Positions 45,927 to 55,455 of a DNA stretch of 64,000 nt are shown piece by piece. The position numbers and the translations under genes are program-made. Position 1 is the stretch's first letter. Each line of letters starts with the position of its first letter. The stretch is taken from NCBI GenBank assembly GCA_947311845.1, contig CAMZMU010000049.1:3841368-3905367 (forward strand), read 5' to 3'. The notes below the pieces were generated by a model. The model had not been told where the DNA came from. It ran no database searches and saw only the letters and a program-made list of their open reading frames with translations. Source of the DNA: Poa pratensis. Lineage: Eukaryota; Streptophyta; Magnoliopsida; Poales; Poaceae.

Positions 45927-47363
45927 ATGCCGCCGCTGCCGGACGAGCTTCTCGAGGAGATCTTCCTCCGCCTCCCGCCGGACGAGCCCGCGTGGCTCGT
46001 GCGCACCTCCCTCGCCAGCAAGGAATGGCTCGGCCGCCTCACCGGCTCTGCCTTCTGCAATCGGTATCGCGAGTTCCATGGAGCTCCCCCCGTGCTCGGC
46101 TTCTTCTACTCCGGGATCATGTACTCCTCCGACTCGGTGGAAGTTGCATCCGGCCGTCTCTTCGTCTCCAAGAAATTTCGCGCGTGCATTCCGGACGACG
46201 ACGGCAGCAGCAGGTGGTGCGATGGATTCGATTCGTGGGACTGCCGCCATGGCCGCGTCGTCCTTGGGGATAGGTACATGTCACCCACGAAACTCGTCGT
46301 TTTGGACCCCTTGACGGGCTGCTGGTGGAAGCTGAGCCTACTGGGGGAGCCCGAAGGCTACGTCAGCTATGGAGCCGTGGTGCTCTGCGACGTGGCCGGC
46401 TGCGACCACCGCTCGTGTCATGAGGGGCCCTTCCAGGTGGTACTCGTCGGCATTGACATTGGTGATGGTGATGATTTTGTCGCATATGCGCACGTTTCCT
46501 TGCCGGTGGTGACGGGTGAGTCGTGCCGGCTTAACTCTGAGTGTCAGTGGAGCAAACCTTGCTCTGGTCTTCATCTTGGGTGTCATGCATACCTCCAGCC
46601 AATGCCCCCTGTCCTCATCCAAGACACGCTCTACTTCATGTTTGTGTATGATGATGATGAGTCCGTGGGGATTCTCAAATACGGCTTGCGTTCTAAATGC
46701 TTATCAGTGATAGATGCGCCGCTCCAGGAGACACGCATTGCCCGTACCACTATCCTCATGGGGATGGAGGATGGCAGCTTGGGGTTTGCACACCTGGACG
46801 GGTCAACCCTCAATCTATGGTCAAGACGGGTGCGTTCCGACGGAGTTGGGTTATGGACTGCATGCAGAGTCATTGAACTCAAGGAATTTTTCCGTATTAA
46901 AAATCCTAAGAGGAGACTTAGACTGCTTGGATCTGTGGAGGGCAGAGATATTATCCTCGTGAGCACAGACCTTGGCATCTATCAGATTAGTCTCAAGTCC
47001 CTAGAGTGGAAGAAGATATGGAAGAGAGGAAATTTCCAGGCTTTGGTTCCGTACATGAGTTTCTACGATCCATCCACGAGGTATGTATCTCTATTTCCTT
47101 GAGTGATTTGGGAATAAATCTTATGTAATAATATATAGGTCACTGGAATAAACCAAATATTTGTGGGCTTAACAAGATAGAAAGTTATATTTCATGTTTC
47201 ATTTTGAGATAATTTATGTGCTTCAGCAAATTTTGAGTGCTATCAATGTAACCTAATTGTCAGTATGCCTACTTAATCGACAACATATATGTTATCATGT
47301 CATCTCTGTTTGTGATCACACTGGAAAATCTGTGTTTCCAGAGAAAGGGGCCACCCCTTGTGA
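45927..47363 (+). CDS. F-box domain protein, intact copy
   Basis: Two exons, 45927-47080 and 47342-47363, with a GTATGT donor and a TTTCCAG acceptor, give 391 residues. The start MPPLPDELLEEIFLRLPPDE is chosen because an F-box begins there in all copies; the frame is open 33 codons further up but without homology. The F-box spans about residues 1-45 (LLEEIFLRLPPDEPAWLVRT, SLASKEWLGRL). Downstream come conserved family motifs: WDCRHGRVVLGD, KLVVLDPLTGCWW, GCDHRSCHEGPFQVVLVG, LSVIDAPLQE, MGMEDGSLGFAHLDGS and STDLGIYQISLKSLEWKK, a beta-rich region of unknown substrate. The tiny second exon adds only about eight residues. F-box proteins bind SKP1 in SCF ubiquitin ligases; the target is unknown. 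No lesion is visible, unlike its three relatives in this window. Confidence 0.85.
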
Positions 47364-47759
47364 CGTGGCGTAATGACAAGACATGGTGAATAAGCTTAAT
47401 TGTAGGAGGTCACTCGTATCAAGAAACATGACCAAGTTGGAGGAACAATGATCTTATAATGAATTATGCCACTATTTAGATGCTGGTTTGGTGAACTTGT
47501 GCTTGTTTCGAGTACTGTTGTTGGCTTTTTTTAGTAAGCTTGATAACTTCGCCATGTTGTTGCCAAGTGTAAGTGGGTGAATGGGTTGTCTTGTAATGAA
47601 CCTGCAGCAGCAACAACAATGTGCTATGTTATTTCGCTTCCTTGAAAATGCATTGCAGATGGTAGCTTAGTCTTAAAAACTCTGTTTCATCTCCAAAAAG
47701 AGGTGCTATTGATGAGCACGGTCATGTCTGGAACTTGGTTTCTGTTGCTCGAGAGAAGA
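47364..47759. other. 3' flank of the intact F-box gene
   Basis: Carries the conserved 3' module (GTGCTTGTTT … TTTAGTAAGCTT, 47497-47540) also seen behind the first copy. Confidence 0.5.
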
Positions 47760-47770
47760 TATGATGGTAG

Positions 47771-49426
47771 TTTTTTTTTTTGAAACAAGCAAAAGCTTTG
47801 CCTTTTATATTGATAAAGTAGAAGCAAACAAGTAGGACAAGGCCTAAAAAAGAAAAAAAAATACAACTCGATCCACGCCGGCCCCGAGGCCGCGCTCCCC
47901 CACGCGTCGACGACCAAGTTGCCCAAGCAACCATGGCCGACACCAAAACCCCCAAACGCAACACGTCGGAGGGGAGAATCCGGAGCCGCCGCTCCGACAT
48001 CCACGCCGGCCCCAAAGCCGCGCTCCACACGGGTCGACGACCAAGATGCCCTAGCGACACAAGCCGACACCAAACGACCTCGACGCAATATGGCGGAGGT
48101 GACCTCGACGCATCGCAGCGGAGGCAAAGCATCCGGAGCCGCCGCTCCGGCATCCACGCCAGCCCCAAGGCTGCGCTCCAAAACGAGCCGACGACCATGC
48201 CGTCCACACGACCAAAGTCGGCGCTCCACGGCCTCAACGCAGCACGGCGGAGGCGAAACCCGGAGCCGCTGCTCCGACATCCACACCGGCCCCAGGGCCG
48301 CGCACCCCCAAGCCGAAGACGAGAACTCGCCGCCGCCAACCACCAGCTCTCCACAGGTCCCACTGGCCGGTGGAACATCCAAGGCGAGGCCCCAAGAGGC
48401 AAGCAACGCAGGAGCGCCGCCCTCGCCCGATCCCGCGAGGGATCTAGGGTTTCCCCGGAGAACCCAGCGTGGGGACACGACACCACCACCTTGACGACGC
48501 CTACAAGAAGGACACGGCGTCCGAGGACGTCGCCGTCGTCGGCCCGGCCGACAACCAGGGCAGGACTTTCGCCCGGCGATGGGTCGCACACCCGCAAGCC
48601 GCCCGACGAGGACCGGCCAGACCCGCCACACACAAGCCGCAAACCACCGCAGCACCTCACGCCACGGCCGGCGGCACGCCGACATCGACCCAGTCGAGCC
48701 GCAACTCCGGGGCCGCCGCCCCGGCTTTCCTCCTCCCCGTCCACGCCCCTGCCGAAGCCAGAGACGAGGAGCCGTGGACGCCTCCGCAACCGCAGCGCCG
48801 TCACAGCCGCGCCAAGCGCCGGCCCGCGAGCCAGCCAGACGGGCGCCGCCGCCGTTGCGCGCCCCCAGCCACGTCCTGCGCGAGCCGCCGCAGGAGCATG
48901 CCGCGCCCGATCGGACGCCGAAGCCCGCGCCGCCGCGACGCCGGCGACCTCGACCCGCCGTCCTAACGGCCAGGCCAGGGCCGCCCCCGCCAGATCCGGG
49001 CGCGAGGGCCCCGGATCCTCCACCCCGCCGTACTCCTACGGGCCCGGAGCCGCCGCTCCGGCCTGCCATCGCCGGCGACCAGCGCCGCCCGCGCGAGACC
49101 GGCCGCTGTCGCTCACCACCGACCCGGGGCCGCCGCCCCGGCGTCCGTCCTCCGCTGCGTGCGAAGCAGCAGCCCGAGGCTCCCTGCCGCCCTTTGGGAA
49201 GCAGGGCCCGCCGCCACCGCGGACTCCGGCGGCAGCGGCGGCATGAGGCTTCCGTCCTGGATTCCGAGCGCCGAGCTAGCTCCCCCAGGCCGCCCCGAAG
49301 GACGACATGGGGTCGGGGGTCGCTGGGGCGACGAGGGACAGGGAGGCGCGGGGGAGGAGAGAGGACGGCGGCGGGGAGAGCCTGGCGGCGGCGCTGGAGC
49401 AGAGAGCTGATGAGGATAGAGAGTGG
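47771..49426 (-). mobile_element. Poly(A)-tailed GC-rich retroposon, minus orientation
   Basis: Bounded by TATGATGGTAG at 47760-47770 and 49427-49437. The left edge is a T run (poly(A) in minus orientation) followed by GAAACAAGCAAAAGCTTTGC, like cereal LINE 3' ends. The body is strongly GC-rich and contains a degenerate repeat (CCGGAGCCGC(C/T)GCTCCGACAT type at about 47980, 48130 and 48268, with CCGGCCCC(A/G)AGGCCGCGCTCC before it). Long open frames exist on both strands (460 codons minus, 437 codons plus) because GC-rich DNA has few stops; they encode Arg/Ala/Pro/Gly-rich sequence with no domain. No reverse transcriptase. It may be the 5' part of a LINE or a transposed transcript. Confidence 0.75.
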
Positions 49427-49437
49427 TATGATGGTAG

Positions 49438-51562
49438 TTTCTGCCTGCTTGCTTGCTTATACAGTATGTCTTAATTATCCCTTGAATTTAATTAGTGCTA
49501 CATTTCAAGTGCATGTTCCTGCAGTTATTTTTAGCAAGCAATGTTGCTGAAGGGTAAACATAATCTTGAGCTATCAGTTTAGGGAACTACAGGGTATGGG
49601 GCTGCATGGCTGCATGAAGATCACATAGATCGTTCGTTTGCTTCAGTATTCAGTATCTCTTGGTAAAAACTTTGTTAAGTGTTGCATTTTTTTTCTACAC
49701 TACATAATAGTAGACTGCAATGTGCATATAGTGATATACAGATCTTCATATGCTTGTTCGGTAATGAATAAGCTGACAAGTATCAAAAGTAGTGCTAGTA
49801 TCAAAAGTACTGCTCAGTTTCTCTTGGTAAAAGCTTTGTTAATTGTTGCATATATTTTTTTCCTACATTGTACATAATAGTAGACTGCAATGTGCATATA
49901 GTGATATATAGATCTTCATATGTTTGTTCGGTAATGAATAAGCTGACAAGTATCAAAAGTAGTGCTCACAGAGGTAAGACCAGGAACATGACAATTAAAA
50001 CTGACAACCATAGCTTATATAATCTGCTAGTTTAGGAGTAGATATATTCAGGACTTCGACCACAAGTTATTGCAAGGTATAGTTGATTAACTCTTTTACA
50101 TAAGCTTGCCAATTTTCCTGCTAAATGCAATACGTTGTTTGAAAAAGAACTCTGGGTTACCATCATTAATAATTATGTAGCAAGCATATACGAGTCAATG
50201 GCTACAGTTTGTCAGGGGACCATATAAGAGATTATCTCTAAGCCTTCAACTATATAACAAAAAAGTAACGGAGTCTATTCAGGTTACAGATTAGCAGCAG
50301 TGAGTGTACATACGACAGGTCAAGTTTCTGACAGAGAGTACTGCTCACAATTAATTAACATAATTTAGAGGAATACAAAATGTTGGTTCCATTTTACTAC
50401 AAATAGATGGAGTTCTTTGACACAGTATCACCATAAAATATATTGAAATGACAATCTTACAGGCTACACCAGTAAGCTAGCTACCTGTAAGCCACATGCC
50501 CATACTGTAAACCAGCTACAGTCAGTGTAAACATACACGAGGAAATGAGTGAACCTAAATACCTAATGTAGTAGTGACATAGGATACAAATCAAACTGGA
50601 GTTGCAGTAGTATTGGGAGCCTACATCCGGGTCTCTCATAATCTTCGAGGGTAGAGTCCTTGTACTGGTGGATGACTGGATCTTGCACAGATTATGCAAG
50701 ACTTTTTGTTGTATTTTCAGGATTAACAGATTTTAAAAAGCTGGAGCTGGGAAGTTACTGAACAGTGAGAACCGTGTAAGACACTAGAACAACTTCAGTG
50801 ACCAACAGAGTGCCAACAAGTTGGGTATTAGTTCGTTGTTTGTTGCATATTTTTGGTCAACGGTACACATACTACTAGTAGATTGCACTATCCATGTAGT
50901 AAGTCAGCGAGTAGTGATCATTGCAAATGTTTTGGTCTATACATTTTCAGATTTTCCTTACTTTCACGAGATCTTTTACTCAAAGGCGTCAGCACACATT
51001 TCTCCATGCTTTATGTACTAATGCAAGAGATATGATTCTGTTTCAGATGCCTGATAGCTAATTAATCTTGTTTATCCTTCATGGACAAAACTTATTGACT
51101 TTGGTGTTCGCCGATTTTCTCCAATGTCATGTAAATTGACTTTGGTCGTGGCTGATTTTCTCCAATGTCATGTAAATAGCTTGGATTCAGACGACCTTTT
51201 AGATTTTCTGAAAAGTAAAATTCGTTCATTTACATAGGATAATATAGCATGCATGCATAAATCTTTTTATGCAAGAGATTTATTGTTCAAGAGTGAATGT
51301 AATTGCATCTACCTTGGGAGATACAGCTGCGATACTTCTTGTATGTGCATGATTTTTGTAAAGAATTTTGACTTCTGCGAGTAAAGTTTGGTGATTTTCT
51401 TGTGTCTTTCGTAAGGGTGATTGTGTATGCATCTGCTAGCAGTAACTTAATTAACCCTGACTGGTATAAAATCTTTGCGTTTGCTCTCCCTGTTTCGATC
51501 CATCTCTAAACTCTCAGCTCGAAGGAGGTTTGCTCTCCCTGTACGAAAGCATAGCACCATAG
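49438..51562. other. F-box-related flank, with a tandem duplication
   Basis: No intact gene. About 49650-49810 and 49811-49970 are tandem copies (shared AGTAGACTGCAATGTGCATA and GAATAAGCTGACAAGTATC). 50330-50560 resembles the region upstream of the first F-box gene; 50930-51030 resembles the 3' module near 27780. Confidence 0.55.
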
Positions 51563-51676
51563 TCAACACCGCCACAGCGGGCAAGAGTTGGAGTAACAAG
51601 AACTGAAGAACCCTAGCATGGGGAGAGCGCCGTGGTACTCGCCGTAGCGATCGCGGAAGTGAGTACCGGTGAGCAC
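51563..51676 (-). pseudogene. F-box family fragment
   Basis: Minus strand: TGTHFRDRYGEYHGALPMLG then FFSSCYSNSCPLW, matching the segment just after the F-box in the other copies (SAFCNRYREFHGAPPVLGFF). Both ends break off; unrelated sequence begins at about 51677. Confidence 0.7.
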
Positions 51677-52244
51677 AATGTTAACTGAAGCAGGAAAGTC
51701 TATGTCCACATTTCTGTTACTGCCAAACCCAAACACAGTGCCTCTACATTTGCTTCTGTTACCAAAACTTATTTCTGTTAGTGCTTCAGTTGGTAAGTTT
51801 TCTTCTTCACCAAAGTGCATTGCATTAACATTGACGAACTACGGCCTCACGCTGCCGCCTGCGTTCTTCCGCCACGAGGTCGAGGAGTATGACCGCCGCA
51901 TGGCGGCCGGCAGCCGCTACGAGCATGGAAGCTCCTCTGGCGCGGGGAGCTCCTCCATCGCATGGGCACCGCTGCCGCCGCCGAAGAGGGAGGAGGAGGA
52001 GCATCAGGACCGCCCACCACGTGTCGGCCTCCTGCCCGGGGACTTCGCCGACGAAGATGACCTGCCCTGGATCACCGACGAGGTGATCCAGCGTAGCAAG
52101 GAGCAGCAGCAGGAGCTCGACGCGCGCCGCCGCCTGGAAGAGGAGCTAGATGAAATCCGCCTCCAGAAGGCCCTCAAAGCATCACACAACGAGGTCATCT
52201 ATGTCGGCTCCGACTCTGACTCCGACTTCGACTGGTCCGACTAA
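51669..52244 (+). CDS. Hypothetical acidic protein
   Basis: An open frame of 191 codons. The N-terminal ~60 residues (from 51669) are hydrophobic and overlap the F-box remnant on the other strand, so a start at MAAGSRYEHG (51901) or upstream in a spliced exon is more likely. The remainder looks real: PPPKREEEEHQDRPPRVGLL, PGDFADEDDLPWITDEVIQR, then a probable coiled coil (QQQELDARRRLEEELDEIRL) and an acidic tail GSDSDSDFDWSD. GC-rich third positions fit a grass gene. I do not recognise the family. Such short proteins are often found next to or inside DNA transposons; compare the CACTA ORF at 61544, which is also acidic and Ser-rich, though I see no direct alignment. Confidence 0.5.
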   Translation: MSTMLTEAGKSMSTFLLLPNPNTVPLHLLLLPKLISVSASVGKFSSSPKCIALTLTNYGLTLPPAFFRHEVEEYDRRMAAGSRYEHGSSSGAGSSSIAWAPLPPPKREEEEHQDRPPRVGLLPGDFADEDDLPWITDEVIQRSKEQQQELDARRRLEEELDEIRLQKALKASHNEVIYVGSDSDSDFDWSD

Positions 52245-52927
52245 GCGGCGCCGCTGCCTTGTCGCTGCCGCACCCCTGGGGCTCCGGTGTGAGCCCAATT
52301 TTGGGTCTTAGGTTAGGGGTAGAGCAGCGGGGAAATTAGCTATGGAAGTAGTGTTTGCGTGTGTGTCGTGTGGCTTTTGATCCTCACGAACTTATGTATG
52401 CCCGCCATGGAATCTGTAATATGTTCAGTTCAATTTCAGTTCAATTTAGTGTTATCCGCTTCATGATTCAGTTCAGAAATGCCGCAAAATTAAGCTTCAG
52501 TTCAGAAAAGGTCGACATCTATCGCCGGCGTTGCCGCGCTTCGTCGCCGGAGAAGAAGAAGAAAGGGAACAGAGGATGCAGGGGAGGAGGATGCAACGGT
52601 CGCGGGGATGGCTCGGGGCGGGAAGTAGTGGGTCCCACTCGGTGAGGTGGATAAGTCGTGGGTCCCGTGCTCAGAGGACATCCTGTGCTAATGTGGATAA
52701 GTTGTGGGTCCCACTAGGCTCGTATAATCCTAACAGTTTGCGTTTAAGGTCCATGTCGGGCCTAGGCTATTTGCGCTCACAGAAGTGTCGCACGAGAGCT
52801 ATTTGTATCAACGACGTCGCTCTCCATCCAATTGCGAGGAAATGTGTCGCATAGGAGCTATTTGCCCGAAAAAAAATACTGCAGTAACAACGACTTCAAC
52901 ATGCAGTACTTGTTGAGTTCACGAGGT
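52245..52927. other. Intergenic
   Basis: Contains three copies of GTGGATAAGT(C/T)GTGGGTCCC-like sequence between 52625 and 52715. No gene supported. Confidence 0.4.
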
Positions 52928-53371
52928 TGTCAGGGAGCCAACATGCAGGAGCCATATCATCTCTTTGGGAAGACACAAGATTTAACAGGAGCAACGCTTA
53001 CATCATTTCAACCTCCTTTCACAGGGGAATTCAGATATTGGATCAAACCTGGGAGAGAAAACCGTAGAGATATTTAAAAATGTAGGACGGGTGAACTAAG
53101 CTACTGCAGGTGCATCTTGAAGCAACGACAACTCAAGAAGGCTGACATTTGCAACAGGGTCATACATATTCCACATATATAGGTACAGACAACATAGAGA
53201 AATCTGTGTTGATTCCATTGAGTAAAAGATCTTGCCTAAGTAAAGCCTCTGAAACCGGTTTAGATATTTTGATCACCTGATGCATGCACACACGGTCAGA
53301 CACCAGAAAATCACCAAAGCTTACTGACAAGAGCCAGCAACAGCATGAAAAACCATGCACCACCAATACGC
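52928..53371 (-). repeat. Dispersed repeat, inverted copy
   Basis: Diverged reverse complement of 27660-28093. See that entry and finding. Confidence 0.75.
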
Positions 53372-53408
53372 CAATGTTGCCTAGAGTGGCATCCTGCACA
53401 GGCTCGAC

Positions 53409-53577
53409 GTGCATCAGCAGAACAGCGTGATCTCGGAGGAGGTACTCCGGAAGTGCCGTGATCTGTTCAAGCGCGAACTGGTCGCGATGCTGGATTGCTC
53501 GCAGACCACTTCGGGTGGCCAGCGCTGCGCCATGAGGATCGAGGAGATGGCCATGCAACTTGAACGCAAGCGTTTTT
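53409..53577 (+). pseudogene. Small unidentified coding fragment
   Basis: MHQQNSVISEEVLRKCRDLF, KRELVAMLDCSQTTSGGQRC and AMRIEEMAMQLERKR look like real helical protein with high GC, but I cannot name the family. It is cut at 53578 by the start of Copia element C1, so its end is lost. Confidence 0.35.
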
Positions 53578-53880
53578 TGTTAGATATTTGGATGATCTAG
53601 GCTGCTCTCGTAGGTCAACTTTTTTGGCTGCTACAGTGCATATATAAAGCAATTTAGAGAGAAAAGAGACCACGGCTCTCAGTTTGCTCTCTTCCACCTT
53701 AAGCTCTCTCTACGCTCACCGATCGAGCTTTGCACTGCTTGCACCGGGAAGAATCCAGCCACATCCTGCAGAATTTCTGGAAGAGTAGATCATGGCTGGA
53801 ACACAAGATCAAGGTAATCTTTCTTGTCATCTCCTGGTTGTGGCTTAAGCTTGTGCTAGTTGATCCTAGAGGAGTCAACA
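53578..53880 (+). repeat. Copia element C1 5' LTR
   Basis: 303 bases from TGTTAGATAT to GTCAACA, with a TATATAAA box at 53641. The primer binding site follows after one base. The LTR also contains the ATG and a splice donor used for gag (see next entries). The 3' LTR lies beyond the window, so the left boundary rests on the TGTT…AACA ends and PBS position. Confidence 0.7.
53641..53648 (+). promoter_or_regulatory. TATA box of C1 LTR
   Basis: TATATAAA about 150 bases upstream of the putative gag ATG. Confidence 0.6.
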
Positions 53881-55455
53881 ATGGTAACAGAGCGACTAGC
53901 TCTTAAGCTTGAGTCCCCTGATGCTATAGATCTTGTTAAGGTCAAGCATGTTCATGCTGTTCTATAAGATGTTCTTCCTGGTTAAGTAAAGTTATGTTTT
54001 AGCCCTGTCTGTCTTAAGTTTTTAGCCCTAAAAGTATCAAGTATGGATCAAGGCTTCAGTTTAAGCAATTATTATGAGGGGATTAAGGCGATTATGCAAA
54101 TTCTAAAGTTTTCCCCAAATTTTTTCTGAAAGCCTGAAGTCCAAATCCCTTTAAGTTTCCCTCCGTTATTAAGCTAGGGCTTCGAATTAAGCATGTTTTA
54201 GTGGGGATAGATTCATTTGATGCTGACCCTAACGAAATCCCCAAATTACTGAAGCCCTAAATTATGAAATTCCCCAATTCGGAGGAACCCTAACCCTAAT
54301 CTAATGATTACGGTGGCGGATTTTACCTTATGGGCCTCGTCGTCGTCGCTGGCCACGGCGGCGTCGGAGCCATCTCCTTATGGGCAGGTGTGCTCGGGCT
54401 CGTACCCGAGCGACCTTGCCGTCCGCCGCACCAGACTGTGGCGAAGTTTCTTCGCGCGCTTGTTGCTGTTGAAGCCCGTTGCGGTGCCGGACCATGCGCT
54501 GGTCGTCGATGCCGACACGGGGACGCCCGCTCGTGCACCGTCGCCTCGCAAAGGGCGCCGCCCGGAACCGCTCGACAGAGCTACGCGCTGGCCAAAGCTG
54601 CACGCAGTTCTAGCGAGAGGATCTGAGCGACGCCGATGCCCTCTTCCGTGGTTGCGCGGTGCTCGCCGCCGCCACTCTCTCTGGTCGCTCTCATCGCCGT
54701 CGGGAGCAGAGAAGAGGAAAGGAAGGGGCAGAATGGGTACTAGGGTTTTTGCAGGGGAGGTGGAGCGGCGGCGACGCGCTGGACTTGTTCCAGACGCGAC
54801 CGCTCCTGGCCATCGGATCGCATCCGATGGCTCGCAGCGGTCCTGGCGCTGTAACGGGCCAGAGGCCCATGAGGGGAAGGGGAGTAAACGCTGGGCTGGG
54901 CCAAATTCGGCCCAGTTCGGCAGAATAATTACGCCGAAAAAAATGGGCTTAAATAAATAATATTCAGGGCTATTTTTCTGCATAAATTATTATGCTTGTT
55001 ATGTTTATTCTTAGTCATGCTTTTATTATGTTTATTATTCAGTTTGTTTATGGTTTATGAATTATGGTGATTTTTATCACTATGATCATTATGTTATAAT
55101 GTTTCTGCTGCGAAATAAAGTTTAATGGATCCTCAAATAAAGTGTGGTTTTTATGCTTTGTCATTCTGACCAAAGTTGTTTGACGGACATTTAAACCGCA
55201 AAATTCTTTTATTGATCCGTTTCACTTCTGGCCAATGCTGATGTGAACCGGGTTAGTAGAAGGAAATTAATGAATGAGGATTATTAATGTGTGGCTTTTA
55301 TTTATCAATTTGGCCAAAGCTAATTGATGAATATTTGTCCAAAAATTTTGTTGTTCATTTTCATCTCTGGCCAAAGCTGTTTTGAATTTGATCAATAGAA
55401 TTTAATGATGATTATGATGATGCTTACTAAAGCATTTTGAATTTTTCTTTTGCAG
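53792..55455 (+). other. C1 putative gag exon 1 and intron
   Basis: Exon 53792-53813 encodes MAGTQDQ and ends AAG before GTAATC. The intron (53814-55455) ends TTTTCTTTTGCAG. Joining gives MAGTQDQATNVSNITG in frame with gag. The 1.64-kb intron spans the PBS. It includes a GC-rich block (54300-54950) with a 218-codon frame I do not believe in, and degenerate units with CTGGCCAAAGCTG-like motifs (about 55165-55395). Proposed from sequence only. Confidence 0.5.
53882..53896 (+). promoter_or_regulatory. C1 primer binding site (initiator tRNA-Met type)
   Basis: TGGTAACAGAGCGAC differs by one base from the canonical Copia site TGGTATCAGAGC. Confidence 0.75.

Noticed and set aside
47687..49246. Long overlapping open frames (460, 433 and 437 codons) on both strands
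   Set aside because: They coincide with a very GC-rich retroposon, overlap each other on opposite strands, contain simple Arg/Pro/Ala/Gly repeats and no domain; two cross the insertion boundary into the poly(A) tail.
54304..54960. 218-codon plus-strand frame in the C1 leader
   Set aside because: No recognisable domain, lies in the putative intron, and the opposite strand has an open frame of similar length.
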